Source: Phorcus lineatus (taxonomy: Eukaryota > Mollusca > Gastropoda > Trochida > Trochidae). Taken from it: a DNA stretch of 64,000 nt. The stretch is taken from the NCBI GenBank assembly GCA_921293015.1, contig OV121082.1, positions 45,032,971 to 45,096,970 on the forward strand, in the 5' to 3' direction. The notes under the pieces are model-generated. The model ran no database searches. It was not told where the DNA came from and saw only the letters and a list, made by a program, of their open reading frames with translations. Every line of letters begins with the position of its first letter. The first letter of the stretch is position 1. Both the position numbers and the translations under genes were made by a program. Shown here piece after piece: positions 24,654 to 37,508 of this stretch.

Positions 24654-24767
24654 CTGGTCCTAGATTTTCAAAGCTCTCTTAGTGCTAAGATAGTTGTAAG
24701 TACCATACATTATCATTGGCTTAAGATGATCTTAGTTCTAAGAGAGCTTCGAAAATCTCGGCCCTGG
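24654..24767. mobile_element. short foldback element (MITE-like)
   Basis: AGATTTTCAAAGCTCTCTTA near 24662 and its inverted copy TAAGAGAGCTTCGAAAATCT near 24738 form arms of about 29 bp with three mismatches. The outer ends GGTCCTAG / CGGCCC(T)GG are also inverted. Total length is about 114 bp. No clear target duplication was found, so it may be an old copy. Confidence 0.7.
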
Positions 24768-26154
24768 TTATTAAAGTTATCGTAATAAACAGATTTCTAA
24801 AAATTAACTTGTGAATCGCATTGGCTGCCAGAACTCATTTCCATTTATTCGTACTCGAGTCTAGCATATATATATGTCAATGAGACTTTTAAAAAATTCT
24901 TTTTCGTATTGTATGGAATAATATGAACCTAAGTGTTTATATTTGGTATGTTTTACCGTTTTGTAATACGTTTAGAATTGCTGGGACTACCTTTGACTGC
25001 GCAAATGAAGATCACCACATAATTGTTGTTCATCATACATGAATACAAGGATCAAGTAATCTTGCAACACGCCTTCAAGAGAGAGCATTTTTCAAATGTA
25101 AATATCTTTATATATGACTTGGGTAAGGTAAAGAATGACCAACTCGGAACATGTGCTAAAGCTTGAAATTTATCACAATACACTCGGGACAGAAAAGTTG
25201 TAAACTTGCATATTGTTGATTATTCTGATAATATTCTTTCAAAGAAAAAATGTAACTTAAAGGAACTTAAACTGACAAGCCTGGAAAAGAGAAAATAACC
25301 ATTAATCATTTATTCTTTGACAACTCTGAAGACTTTTCACTTTCATATGAAGAGATCCATATCATGATATATGTCCAAAGGAAATGAGGTGTGGAAACAG
25401 TCACAATTGTTTTTACTTCCTCACATTTATCATATTGCTACTAGTTTTGAATAAATAATCTCATCATATGCAAAATTTTTATTTCATCTGAAAATATAAA
25501 AGAAAAGTAAATGTTGATTACAATCAAATATAAATTGACTGGATTAAACTTTTCATTGCTGTTTTGTAAATGGTCCACTGGACCATGCATTCACAATAAC
25601 TAACCACAACCAGAATCTAATTCAAATGCATTGCATGTCAAATAAAAAGCGGAAATTTAGGAGATGGTTATTTCGATAAGAATGCTTTAATAGTATTACT
25701 CAGCAAAATCAGCTCATGTTCCAGCGAGCAATTTTCAATGCAGTGATTAGCAATACGTTAGATTTTATGCTGCCTGCAGTACTGGATAATTAGGACGAGG
25801 AAGAGGGCTATTACATGACAAACTTGCGGCCTTCAGGCAAAGATAACATGTAATTTGCAACCAACTTATGGTTAGCATGTCAAACATCATAACACTCGAG
25901 CATCAATCAAGCATTATCACCGATAAGCTCCTTCATCCATGGATCGTGCAGCATGATTTGGAAGTTATGGTTATCTGTGGCTTAACTGGTCTCACGGTAT
26001 TGTCCGGCAAAGCGATCCATAAGCTGTAATTACTCTGTCTTTTTTGTGTTCTGTGTCTTCATATACATATCAGAACAGTGAATGTTCTGAGCATTTCCTA
26101 TTTCTTACAATTCCTAAATGTGTGTATCATTGAGGGTTTAAAAGGGTTTCTTTA
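24768..26154. other. non-coding DNA
   Basis: No exon was found. The part at 25730-26030 is less AT-rich and less repetitive than its flanks. It could be a conserved non-coding element, but only a cross-species comparison would show that. Confidence 0.35.
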
Positions 26155-26278
26155 GAAAGTATATAGTACGTGTACATTGTTATGAAACATCTTTGGCTTT
26201 GATGAAGAAAATATATTTGAAAGCATATAGTGTACATTGTTATGAAATATCTTTGGCTTCAATGAAGAAGATATATTT
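26155..26278. repeat. two-copy tandem duplication of about 62 bp
   Basis: 26155-26218 and 26219-26278 share GTACATTGTTATGAAA, ATCTTTGGCTT and ATGAAGAA in the same order. They differ by a four-base indel and a few substitutions. Confidence 0.9.
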
Positions 26279-26418
26279 CGTTTCATTGAATTCAAAGATT
26301 GCTAAAACAACACATCACTCTTGGTAGTTATAATATCCCAGCTTTGTGATATGTAACCAAACTGTATTTGCAAGGGAAATATAATGGTATATATTCACAA
26401 TAAGGATGCCAAATAATA

Positions 26419-26650
26419 GACCGGAGATGCAGCTCAGTTGGTTTAACTTTGATTTCCGGCGGCACTTTTCCAAAAGAGGTTAAAAAGCTGGGAGATGTTG
26501 CTTCCCTACTTGACGCTCAGCAAAGAAGGAAAGAACATCATTTGAACTGGGACTGCACTCTGGCTGCTTGGTGCTGAGAGCACCAAACAAATTTCCAGTG
26601 TACACTGTAACGTGGACAATATAGAGTTATCATCATTATTATTATTCATA
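26419..26650 (+). mobile_element. tRNA-derived SINE, copy 1
   Basis: The head carries a tRNA-like A box (CAGCTCAGTTGGTTTAAC). The body and tail share ordered blocks with the minus-strand copy at 52624-52844: GGGAGAT, GAAGGAAAGAAC, CAAATTTCCA, then GAGTTAT and a tail of ATT repeats. The B box is degraded. Shared 3-prime wording plus a short-repeat tail marks a SINE mobilised by a LINE. It differs from a tRNA gene in length and in lacking a complete cloverleaf. Confidence 0.75.
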
Positions 26651-26734
26651 TCCTAAGAATCCATTTCCAAGACTGCACCTTCAGCATAGATAAACTTGAA
26701 GATGAAAGTATTTCACCTGATGTGTTCTAGTGGG

Positions 26735-26830
26735 ACATCTGTTTAGCTCAACTGGCAGAGAGTCTTGCTCTCACCCAGAGGTCCAAAGTTCGAATGCTAC
26801 TGGAACTATCTCTCGAACAATTCTGTTTCA
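26735..26830 (+). mobile_element. tRNA-like SINE head
   Basis: TTTAGCTCAACTGGCAGAG (A box), an anticodon-arm-like middle and AAAGTTCGAATGC (B box) have tRNA spacing. The acceptor stem does not pair and the sequence runs on beyond it, so this reads as a SINE head, not a working tRNA. The start TAGTGGGACATCT is shared with the copy at 28072. Confidence 0.6.
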
Positions 26831-27321
26831 TGTCCTGTTGATTTAAAAATTCTTACACAATCTTACGCCTTTGTTCTTATACTGTGCTGAATTTTTTTTT
26901 ATTTATTTAGATAATTTGTATCATTTTCATGTCTTTCTTGTGCCCTACAAACTATTATATTCAGTCTAATCACAAATCAATAAATATGACAGAATGTTTA
27001 AAAACTCACCAGATGTGTTAAAATGGTGATTGTGAAAGACTGAAGTTACATAGCATTTAAATGGATATATTCTAACTATAATTGTCAAAGTCACAACCAA
27101 TGAATACGTTCACAAGAACACAAAGTCATGTCTTTGCGACCTATTCCCAAGAGCAGAGTCTTGATGTAGCCATATTGAAATTGAAGCTGATAGGCCAATT
27201 CATTACAAGCCCCTGAGCCAACAGTTGAAGCCACATACTTACACCAGGCCAACTACTAATTGAATTATCTTACAAATCTTCCATTTCTTGTCGTTATCCA
27301 AACCATCATCGGAGTCAAACC

Positions 27322-27750
27322 TTAAAGGGACCATTCGAGCGGGGTATTTTTGTGGAAACGAAATTCAGGAGGACTTTCCTGTTAACAAAAATATATGATT
27401 TTTACATGATTCTTTTCACACTTAATGTCAACTTTGTACATGAGTTTAACATTTCAGTTGTTCAAGATTGCACAATTTGACAAAGAATAAAGTGTATCGA
27501 TCAAAAAAGAAAAACTTCGTGAAATGAAGCCAATCATCGGAGCTACGAATGTGGAATGCATTACTACGACAAAACATTGTCGTAACTGACAACTTTTATT
27601 ATGAATTATTTGTAAATATGCCCCTCTTCTATCAATCTATTAGTTATTTCTTAATTTTTTCAATGAATTAGCAAAATACAGCACATTTGATTTCTCGCAA
27701 TGCTAACATTTCAAGATGGCGGATGAAAGCCGCTCGAATGGTCCCTTTAA
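27322..27750. mobile_element. TTAA-flanked MITE, family B
   Basis: TTAA at 27322-27325 and 27747-27750 enclose 421 bp whose ends are perfect inverted repeats: with the TTAA, TTAAAGGGACCATTCGAGCG on each side, plus one further G. The right arm contains AAGATGGCGG, a YY1-like core. No open frame is present. The TTAA target fits piggyBac-type mobility. Confidence 0.88.
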
Positions 27751-28071
27751 GAGAACTGTTGCTAGGGCTCCAGTTTGGGAATTAAGCGTAAATGTAGATA
27801 AAGTGTTTCATTAAACTTGTCCCAGATGGAGAAATCAGATCACCAGGACAAATGAATCGACAAATTTCTTTCCGGAGATCTTTCACTGATTTCCATTGCA
27901 GGTTAATAGGTCCTGAACTTGATAACTGTAGGCTAATAGGTTCCTAAAATTGATGCTTTGTTACAATCAGTGCTAGAGAAGAGAAAGTAAAAGGAAATGA
28001 TACAGATCACAATTTTATTGTTGGTCAGCCAATCTTCGCAGGGTTGGTCAAAATCCTTCCTACTGGCTTCC

Positions 28072-28165
28072 ACTAGTGGGATATCTCTTAGACTCAATTG
28101 GCAGAGTTTCTGACTCTCAACCGGTGGTAACAGGTTTGAATCCAACTGGGATTGTCACAATTCTC
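28072..28165 (+). mobile_element. tRNA-like SINE head, relative of 26735-26830
   Basis: TAGTGGGATATCTCTTAGACTCAATTGGCAGAG and GGTTTGAATCC reproduce the A-box and B-box layout of the 26735 copy, with the same leading wording. Stem pairing is poor, so a functional tRNA is unlikely. Confidence 0.6.
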
Positions 28166-28169
28166 AACG

Positions 28170-29982
28170 CTAAAGTTTATCTTCCAACATTATCCCACTC
28201 TGTCCTAACATACCTTTACCACTGAGAAATCATTGGAGTATCCTGCATCCTGATTGGCTCTTAAAGGATAGTGTCCATTATTAAAACAGCTGACTAAAAT
28301 CAGAGTTCAAGTTATATCAGAACATTTTTCATATTGACATAGATAATTAGGTTATATATAATTTTGCTTTACAAGCAGCTTTTTTAAATTGTAAATAGGA
28401 ACCAGAAGACATGAACACCCTCCAGGGGTCACATCTGAAGGGTGCTGAATAGAGCATTCATAAAAAAAAGTGACTGAAGGATAGTAATGAAAATTTTGAT
28501 AATTTAGCAGGAAGCGCATAATGGAAACGTAAACAAAAAAGTCAACTTTTTAATAAAATGAATATAGCCTTAAGAGCTAAATAGTATAAATCACAAGGAG
28601 CTAAAATCAAAAGCGCTTACCATGGCAATATCCTGCTACTGGCAGTCAAACGTTTATGCCAATAAAATAAACAAGCCTCATTCTATAATCATATTTTTCT
28701 GCCTTTGATGAAAAACGAAAATGTTTCTTTACACATATCATTAACTAGAAAATAAATACTACATCAAAGAGGCATCAAAGAATCAACTTCATCGTATTTC
28801 CAGATAAAAGTTGCAATATTCTTTGACTCTTCTGCAACAGATGGTAATCAAATATGTCTTTCCAGTTCAAATATCCAATTTCACAGTCGATTCCAATTTG
28901 CAAACATGAATAATTACACCCAACAAAAACCTCAGCAGTTTTATTAAACCATCTTAGTCTAAGATACTGCATAAACTCAATATCAGTCATTTCAATATTT
29001 CAGCTTAACAGTTGAGGCGATTTGTTGATTGCTACAATTTAACGTTTGACCTGTCAAATATTGGATATAGAAGAACACGGCTGAATTGAATATTGAATTC
29101 CAAGGAAACGTTGATTCCCCTTAAACGATCAACACTCAAAGAAACTGACCTCTGAATGGAAACGTAAAGCAAGCTTTTGGAGATACCAACGTGCTTCGTC
29201 CAACTATGGTCATCCAGTTAATTGAAGCTTGCAATCTTCAAAGAAATGACAAGTCCGAGAAGCAGAGAGCTTAAGTGATTTCCTTAATTTAGTAAAGGCC
29301 AAGGTTAAGCTCAACGAGGGCAGATGTTGAGGTCACCTTATAGCCTTTCATAGAAATGCATTAATCAGAGTCATATTTAAGTTCTACTAGAACGGACAAA
29401 TATTAAGACGACAAGACAGGCTGAAAAAATTAATGGGAAAAAAGTGTTTTATCTGGTATTGAACTTTACTTTTATTCATGTTATCTACAATATTATAAAT
29501 TTTTTTTATTTCTTTGCGTTGAATTCTTTGTGAGATTTAAAGCTTCATCCTCAGAGTCTGGCAGCGAATGTGTGCACTGACCATACCAGCAGCTTATCAA
29601 CTCAACCACCAGGCCTTGACTACACTTGATTTCAAATTCATAACATCATAAATGTACTTGCATAATAAATTATTGTTTGATAAAAGAAAAAAATCAATTT
29701 TAGTTTTATTTAAGTCTATTATTTTAACACAATGTGCTCTTCTTGTAACAATGTCTTGTACTAATATTTATCATGGAATCGATTGAACGGTGAATGTTTT
29801 CATTCATGAATAATTCACAATCTTACAGTCCATTCCACATCGCAATATGGGGAAACACTGCACCCCTCCAGCGAAATACGTACCAATCTCATCCAACAAA
29901 ATAACAAGAAACTAATTACATGTAAATATTTGATGAACAGAAAGGGTACAGAATGCCTAAAGATTTCTCAATGATTGATATT
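28170..29982. other. non-coding DNA
   Basis: A lone TTAAAGGATAGTGTCC end lies at 28261. It resembles a TTAA-MITE terminus, but no inverted partner was found. The minus frame 28775-28990 has no recognisable domain. Confidence 0.4.
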
Positions 29983-30187
29983 TGTTCATCCTCGAAAAAA
30001 GATATAATCATATTAGCTCATGAATCAGGGCACAGATTTTGGATGTTTTTGAACCACTAAGAACTTGTAACTTTTTTACATTAACTTTATCCCCGAAATA
30101 AGATATAATTATATTAGTTCATGAATGAGGGCACAGATTTTTTATGTTCTCTGACTTCTAAGTACTTGTAACTTCCATATAATCAAC
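29983..30187. repeat. two-copy tandem duplication of about 101 bp
   Basis: AGATATAATCATATTAG and GGGCACAGATTTT at about 30000-30045 recur in order 101 bp further on (30101-30146), followed in both by ACTTGTAACTT. Confidence 0.88.
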
Positions 30188-30200
30188 TTTGTTCTAGTCC

Positions 30201-30557
30201 TTAAAAACTTAAGCACATTTTTTTAAAGATTTATTTCTTCAATGAACATTAGTACTTACGCCAAATGTATTATCTTCAGAGGGTCAAAACATATCATTAC
30301 TCAACCTGATCATCTGTAGTCTCAGAACAAATAATCAAGTATCAATCAAAAACCACTAGCTGCCATTTTTGTGTGAACATCTTTTAATCGTATTGAGATA
30401 GAGAAATAAAATTACATAGCCTTACCAATCATGGTATATCCTTTTTAAATCTGTCCTTTTTTAATAAAAAAATTGTCTTGAAATTGGAAAATTTTTTCTT
30501 AGCTTTGGTTAGATTACTTCATTTATCCATAAAAAAAAGGTGTTCCTGACCCTTTAA
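30201..30557. mobile_element. TTAA-flanked MITE, family C, copy 1
   Basis: The segment is bounded by TTAA at 30201-30204 and 30554-30557. Its interior aligns with 45176-45464, with shared blocks GCACATTTTTT, AAAGATTTATT, GCCAAATGTATTATCTTCA, AACCACT and TTTTTGTG. The right end (reverse complement TTAAAGGGTCAGGAACACC) resembles the left end of copy 2 (TTAAAGGAGTAGTAGCACA), so the ends are inverted. This copy's left end has decayed. Confidence 0.7.
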
Positions 30558-30685
30558 AATATCTAACGCCATACTCTAAATATGAATTATTTCAAAAGAT
30601 AGGAGGAAACTGACACCCTGAACAAGTCATCACTGTATTTGCAGAACAGAACATTCTCATTGTCTCCCTAGAATCACTCCATAGA

Positions 30686-31115
30686 TGCTCTGAAAAGCAA
30701 CCACTTTATGTCAAACATAGGGATAATCAAGATTCACACTCTTAGTGTTTAGCATGAAAGTAGGTTAAATATTGAATATTTGCAAGTGGTTATCATGGCG
30801 CTAGTGTAGGCAACCCAATCATTATTGCCTTGGATATCAGTATAATTAAAGAAAGCTTCAACTACTCCACAAGAACTTTGCTTATAATCTGAAAATCTCT
30901 GAAAAAGCAAAATCCCTGAATAGCAACCGTTTTGCGTAAATCATTGGGAAATCAAGGTTCACACTGCCAGTATTTAGCATGAAAGTAGGTTAAATATTGA
31001 ATACTTCCAAGTATTTATCGTGTTGCTAGTGTTAGCAAACCAGTCATTACTGTCTTGAATATCAGTATTTATAAGGAAAGCTTCACCTACTGAACGAGAT
31101 CTGTGCTTTTCTGAT
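30686..31115. repeat. two-copy tandem duplication of about 226 bp
   Basis: AGCATGAAAGTAGGTTAAAT and the surrounding 200 bp occur at about 30752 and again at about 30978. Later blocks (GCTAGTGT, TATCAGTAT, GAAAGCTTCA) keep the same order. The copies are clearly diverged, so the duplication is old. Confidence 0.85.
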
Positions 31116-32039
31116 ACTCGTATACTGTATTGATGATCCTTCGTTCCAAAAAGGTTTGAAAAGGCTTCTTCATTAAGTCCAGGTAATTATTGAATTAAAT
31201 GAAGTAAAAAAGCATTTGCTCCTATCTGATTTGAAAAATCTATTTCATCTATAATTGAATTCAAATGAAATGTTGAAAAGCTTTTTTTAAAAATATTTTA
31301 TGCAAATCTTTACAAAATAAGTACTGCTAAGTGCTAACCAATTTTGATGTTCAATTAACCATATTTAATAATTGATTTAGCATCTTTAGTTAGTTGGTTC
31401 TAAACATAAAGAATGTAAACTTAATCTTTGATCACAACATGTATACTGAAAAATTATTTCATTATTATAATTAACCCATTTGTTTTAATTCTTCAGTGCA
31501 CCATCTTTTGATAATGAACAGAAGGTTACAAACATATCTTAAAAATAGGTTGACTGAATATCTAATGAAAGAGATTTATGGAAATATGTGCATCAAAACA
31601 ATACTTTATCCTAAAATTAATCTCCTTTGAATTGCTTCTTATAGAAAACATTATAAGGCACTATATTTGCATAAAGAATTTAAAAAGAAAATTGGCAAAA
31701 TTTCCATTTCAATCCAAACTTTTCTCATGAATGAAAATACAAGCTCTCGTGAAAGAGCCAATATAAAGGAGAAGAAGGGAGTTCAATAAAGAAGAAAAAC
31801 AACTTTTGCTCCCGACGAAGACGGACAATATTTCAAAGACTGGCCGCAAACACTTGATTCAGACAACAGAGAGGGCCAGGAAGGCAATGAGGGCAAAGTA
31901 AACATCAATGGTAGTTAGATATGTGGGTGCCTGAGAGTCAATGAGGTTCCGGTCCACTCAATAGTCAAAAGTAGCAGGTTTCACCAGCCAAAGGGTCCCG
32001 TTCAATACACAGACTTCTGGGACACAGTGGCAGGGAAAT
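31116..32039. other. non-coding DNA
   Basis: No exon or repeat family was recognised. Confidence 0.4.
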
Positions 32040-32215
32040 CCGTACCGGTGTATAGTAAAAACATTATTGAACTGAGACAAGGTGACAATGTCAGTATAGA
32101 GCAAAAACATGCCAATAAGCATTATGAAATCATTACACAGTGTGGTGACATCTCTGTAGCAGAATATAGTGAAAACATTGGTAAACTGAGAAAACGAATC
32201 ATTAAAAGTGACAGC
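32040..32215. repeat. two-copy tandem duplication of about 114 bp (partial)
   Basis: TATAGTAAAAACATT...GAACTGAGA near 32051 recurs as TATAGTGAAAACATT...AAACTGAGA near 32165. The 63-codon frame over it on the plus strand starts at a GTG and is open on both strands (31958-32221 on minus). The repetition, not coding, explains it. Confidence 0.7.
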
Positions 32216-32221
32216 TAACAT

Positions 32222-35200
32222 CTGTATAAAGAAATATCAAGAGAATATCCATACACAGAAAAAAACCCTGCCTTACAGTCACTCTGTATAACATAAAGTA
32301 GTAATAGCAAGGTATTCAATGGAGAATGTTATTTATTAGGTGTCCACAAAGAACTTTGGCTTTATCTTACTCTCTAATACTCAAATAATCAACAATATGA
32401 AAGGATTTTAACACTTATGATCCGTTAAATGTATAATCAGAGACGAGAATGAAACAACTACTTTGAATTGTGGCCGATATTGTCTATTCAACTCTCACAC
32501 AAAATCAGTGATCTCCTCTCCTTAACAAACGAAATTTAACAACCTAATACGGTTGAAATGTGTGGACAAAAGAAAAAAACCAACTGCTTTAAAATGATCT
32601 TGTTGGTCAATATGCCCTCGCTAGGAACATTTTGTTGCTGTACACCTCTCTATTTGCAGTGCATGGTTTTACACAGTGATAGTAAAATGTACCTCTCACA
32701 CTAAGACAGTGAAATTCAGTGCAGGTAGAAAGGTAGAGGAAGTGTTAAAATGGTAATGATAAGGAGTGGAAAGAAAAGGTTTCACATTATACTATAAAAC
32801 AAACATTTATGATCTACCAGTAATTGATTTAGCCTGATGACTTAGATCAAGCTGAGGAAAAAATATACATAAAGCCTGGTATCATGTGTATTAAGATATC
32901 TAGCTTTCAATACCAGAGGCTATGAGTATCAAAATCATGGAAATTCAGTCTCCTCATATATGGAAAGGATAAAACAGTAATAAAAAGAAAAATATATAGA
33001 AGAGTAAGCAGAAGAAATAATATATATCAAGCTCGGTTCTCCTGTTTAAAGCCTTTAGCTTCAAGTATTAAATGCTATCGTTATCAGCTTCAAGATGATG
33101 AGAAATCAGCCTGGCCGTGTAAGAAAAGGGTTATGTTAATAGTGGACAATGTGGCAGAAACTGTAATGGCCTCTCTACTCTAATGGTCTGGCTTGAGGCA
33201 GCTATATATACTCTTGGGATATACCTAGAGGAGGATTAGCAATGAGTCTGCAGTTTAACATCTCCTGGAATTTACAGCACGATTCAGCTCATTCCTGCTG
33301 TATTGGACGACGTGAACACTGCTTTACCAGATTAACATTGTATGGGGAAATAGAAATAATGACATTATCCACATCCACAGAAAGTGCTAACATAGTTTAA
33401 AGATTCAAATATTTACAGTAATTTGTTGACTAGATTTAAGATGCCTCTTGAAGTGAGCGGTTTGTTTTCAAATTGAATTGGAGAGAATTCCATTCAGTGG
33501 CTGACTGGCAGCGTCAACATTTTAATGCAAATTGAATTTATCAGGCCTGACATGTTTTTGCTTTTTGATATATTTACTTTAAATGTTATCATGAGTTGGG
33601 TAACAAACAAAAATTAACTTCTGCTGAATTTTTATTGCAAATTTACAAGTTCTGTATTCACTTGGTATATAAACACGTTATTTTCATAATGAAACTTAGT
33701 TTTTTTCTTTAAAATGTTTTATATAAATGGTATTGATACTGTTTTCATACATGAAGAATAGGTTATGTTTGCTTGAAATACTGATATTTTGTCAATTTTT
33801 AAGATAAATATCTTTAAGTAAATGATCAAATAAACGTTTTTTTAAATGTACCCACGTCAATTGTCTGTTCACAAGATTTACAAAACAGAAGTCTATTAAT
33901 ACCATTTCAAATAATCTCAGACACTTCTCTATTCTAAAATTAAACGCTCTGCGTACAGTCAAATGTCAAAACGTGATCCAGCATCTTGATAGCAGCTGGA
34001 AAGATTGGTTCTAACAAATCCTAATGTTTATATTCCTTCAAATATTCACATTATGCCCTCAGGAGTTATTTCTAGACAATCACTGAATCAGATAATTCCT
34101 CAAATAGCGCCAAACTGCCTTGAAACAACACCAGCCCACCACCTTTCTATTGGTGGGTTTATCTGTATCTTTAATACATTCATAGAAAACAGCCAGTTGA
34201 TCACTCGAATCAATAGGCAGGACCAGTTTTAACTTCATGCAGAAATATAACAGGAATATGTTCGAACTCCTATTCAGCCAAGCCTGACAGAGCTATAGGG
34301 TTGTATGATCACTCAATCCATCATTCTTTAAACTTTTGAGGCCTTTTTGTGGTGAAATTGGTGACCACAGCATGGTCATTTAGACTTCTGTGTGTACAAG
34401 CTATATAGACTTTTAAGTGAGGTCTATATAGATGAATATACCCTGCCATAGGATCTGCACAAATAATGACCACCATAGGCTTTACTGAAGTAATCTAAAG
34501 TGTCCTTCAACATATAGAATGTTTGTGATTTCTTGTCAAAAGACATACAATTGTTACTGCCAAGAGTAACCTTGTGTCTTGCTGTTTCCTTATCTCAGAA
34601 TTTCATTTTCTTTCTTTTTTCCCCACATAAAAACTTTTCAAAAATGTTATGGTTAGATATTTAAAAATGTCAAAATATCTCCTTCCATTCTGTATCTTTA
34701 TGTCAAAAATGTGACTCTGATTTGAAAACATTTTCTCAACTATCATAACCTGAAACCCTACTAAGAAAGTAAAAGGGTTTCCAACGGAAACAAAGTATTA
34801 AACATAAAAAACAAATAGTTTAAATGGTTTAAAATGTTAACTAAGGTCGATGGCCACCTCAAAGAAAACATTTTCTTTGCCATGGAAGCCAACAATGTCA
34901 GAACATATCAATCAACGAGAGACTCTCACATGTAAATCGAGAGTGAAGAAAACACTGAAAGGCTTCGGTTTCACCGATCAAAGCCAACAATTCGCTCAGA
35001 ACTAGCATAAGCTATTTATCCTGAGTGCAGATCGATACTCACCCTGTACTGACTCTAGGTATGAGCTGGACATTTAAACGCCTAATCGTCAATAAATGGA
35101 CCATTACATCTCAAAGATAGACTGATTGGGACCATAAGGAGCAAATCAATATTTCATACTAATTAAATGCTCTGATAATGAGAACTGTAGAGTAATTAGA

Positions 35201-35639
35201 GGTGGTAGTGTGGATTGGTACTCAGATATCAGTTAAGGTAATATCACCAGATCATTTCATTCTAGTAAATTCAAGGGAATTGTAGGATTCTGTTGGTGGC
35301 ATGATATGTGGAAAAAGAGCAATCAGCTTGAATCAATTTGAAATGTTAAAAAAATCAGAAAAAGTACATTTTACAGCAAAATAGCAATCAATGGCTTATA
35401 CAAAAACAAGAAAAAAGTGAGCATGACTCATATATCCCCACACCAAGAGCCATGAGCCAGTAAAAAAATGTCATTTCAAACAGCTTACAACTCAAACAAG
35501 AATATCGTCAGGAATACCCATATGTGAAATTTCATTTCTCTAAATGTAACAGTGTGTAAATCCTTTTAAAATCAGGAAGGCAGTATTTGGAAAAATGGCC
35601 TAGTAGCAATAGTACATACAAACTTTACAATTCACCAAA
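32222..35639. other. non-coding DNA
   Basis: Ordinary AT-rich sequence. A TATATATACTCTTGGG stretch near 33203 is TATA-like but has no leader or exon that I could support. Confidence 0.45.
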
Positions 35640-36510
35640 TAATTTAAAAAACCATCATTCATCAAAGAAAGTCAATATATCAAAGTAATTGATAGAAAAT
35701 CAATCCATCGAAACTGATTTAAGAATTTCAGAATTCACTTAAAGAACATGTTTCATCAAGATAAGTAGATGACAGGGCCATATCACTGTAGATTGCTGCT
35801 CGGGACTGGAAATGACAGATTTCAGACAACTGATAAGCTCTTAGATGGCATGCATGATATGTTGAAGCCCAATTAAAGACTCGAAATATGTGGTAAAGGA
35901 GGAATCAAACTGAACAGACTTAAAAATTCAATAACAACATTCTTAAAATCAGAAAGACAGTATCTAACTAACCAATGCACAATAATATCTACAGGTTTTA
36001 CTCTTCATAACAATTTTGAAAACCATTATTCATTGAAAAAATACAACATAAGTAATTAAGCAAAAAAAAGCAAAGGCATAAACATGTACACATACAATTC
36101 AAAAGCCTTTGAAAATCAATATTCACTGAAGAAAATCAACATGAGCAAATAAGCGAAAAATAAACAAAGTCATAAACATATTTATAACATACAATCCAAA
36201 AGCCGTTGATCACCATTATTCATTGAATAAGGTCAGCATTTCAAAATAAGTGATAGAAGATTTACTATTCACTAAAACCCAACAGAATAGCAGTGCTTAG
36301 GACATTATGTCAAGATAAGTGTATAGAGAGATGCAAGGATAGCTATGCATCAATGTATATAAGTGGACTCTCAGAGCTGACAGAGCCATATCACCGTAGA
36401 TTGCTCTTCGGGACTGGGAATGACAGATAGCATGAATTACAGACAACTGATAAGCTCCGAGATGGCACGCAGGATATGGTGGAAGCCAAACGACCGACTT
36501 CTGGGACAGG
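35640..36510. repeat. diverged local duplications
   Basis: A block near 35765-35870 (GCCATATCACTGTAGATTGC, CGGGACTGGAAATGACAGAT, CAACTGATAAGCTC) recurs near 36385-36485 with a few changes. Between them, CCATTATTCATTGAA followed by an AGTCAA/GTCAGC-like block recurs about four times (near 35650, 36022, 36120 and 36215). This is a composite of old tandem copies, and the minus frame 36297-36515 lies over one copy. Confidence 0.75.
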
Positions 36511-36837
36511 TTCACATTTATTAATCAAGCACACTTCTTGCTGGACACCCCACATCTGTCAAGGATGTCGCTTGTCATACTTTTATCAACAACGCATTCA
36601 TCTCCAATGTTGGCTTATTTTTTATTTGGTAGTTAAAGAATACTTTTAAAAGTAGGTTCATCAATCAATGTCAATCAGATTTTATTCATGATGTTGTTAA
36701 CTAATTTGTACTTTAATGATGAACACTACTTTAATGAATAGGATTAAGTATTTGAAAATCAAAAGAATTTGTCATTGGTTACTCATAATTGAGTGTAAGA
36801 AGTAAAGATTCTTAACTCTACTTCACGATGATAACTG

Positions 36838-36910
36838 ACAAAAATATGGATGGATGGATGAATGGATGGATGGATGGAAGGATGGACAGATGGATGGATG
36901 GATGGATAGA
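36838..36910. repeat. TGGA/ATGG tetranucleotide microsatellite
   Basis: About 18 imperfect GGAT units, which read PSIH-repeat on the minus strand in the chance frame 36783-37058. Confidence 0.92.
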
Positions 36911-37508
36911 CATACTGACAGGCGATGACTATATACATCGTGTTATTAGATATTTGTGGGGTAAGAAAACAACCTTCAATCTTAGTAAAAAGTAAAAAAT
37001 CAGACAAGATGCAGATCAAATTCTTATCTATCCACATTGAAACAAACTGTTCATGCACATGGACTCAATCATTTCTTTGTGCTCTTAATCCTTAAGATAA
37101 TAGAAATTGATAAAGATAATCTACATATTAGAAATAAAAAGCAGATGTTAATTTAAAAGTATATAGAAGCATAGAGCTATGATTTGATCAATCTTTCTGA
37201 TATGTTACCCTTAACTGTCCATCAATGAGAAGTATATGAAGCTGCTGACTCCAATAAAGCAGACATCCTAAACCACCTCAGGTACATCGAGCAGAGATGT
37301 AAATTAATTAACCCTTTCACTCCCACAGGCCTGAAATCAGGCTCAAATATGAATTTGTGTTGGCTGTCTCATTGGGGAAATTTCAAAGAGTTTAAAAATT
37401 TTCTCGATTTAATTGACCATACATTGAAAAACACTTTAATAGGCTGAATTCAAACGAGCTCTTAAAGGTCATCAATTTTTAATGGAAACTGAGATAATGT
37501 GCATTTCA

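Noticed and set aside
28261-28290. TTAAAGGATAGTGTCC as a MITE end
   Set aside because: No inverted partner was found within several kb.
32027-32218. 63-codon plus-strand frame (SVPVYSKNIIELR and similar)
   Set aside because: It has a GTG start, the opposite strand is open too, and the internal similarity comes from a 114-bp tandem duplication.
36783-37058. 91-codon frame with PSIH repeats
   Set aside because: It is produced by the ATGG microsatellite and has no other protein signal.
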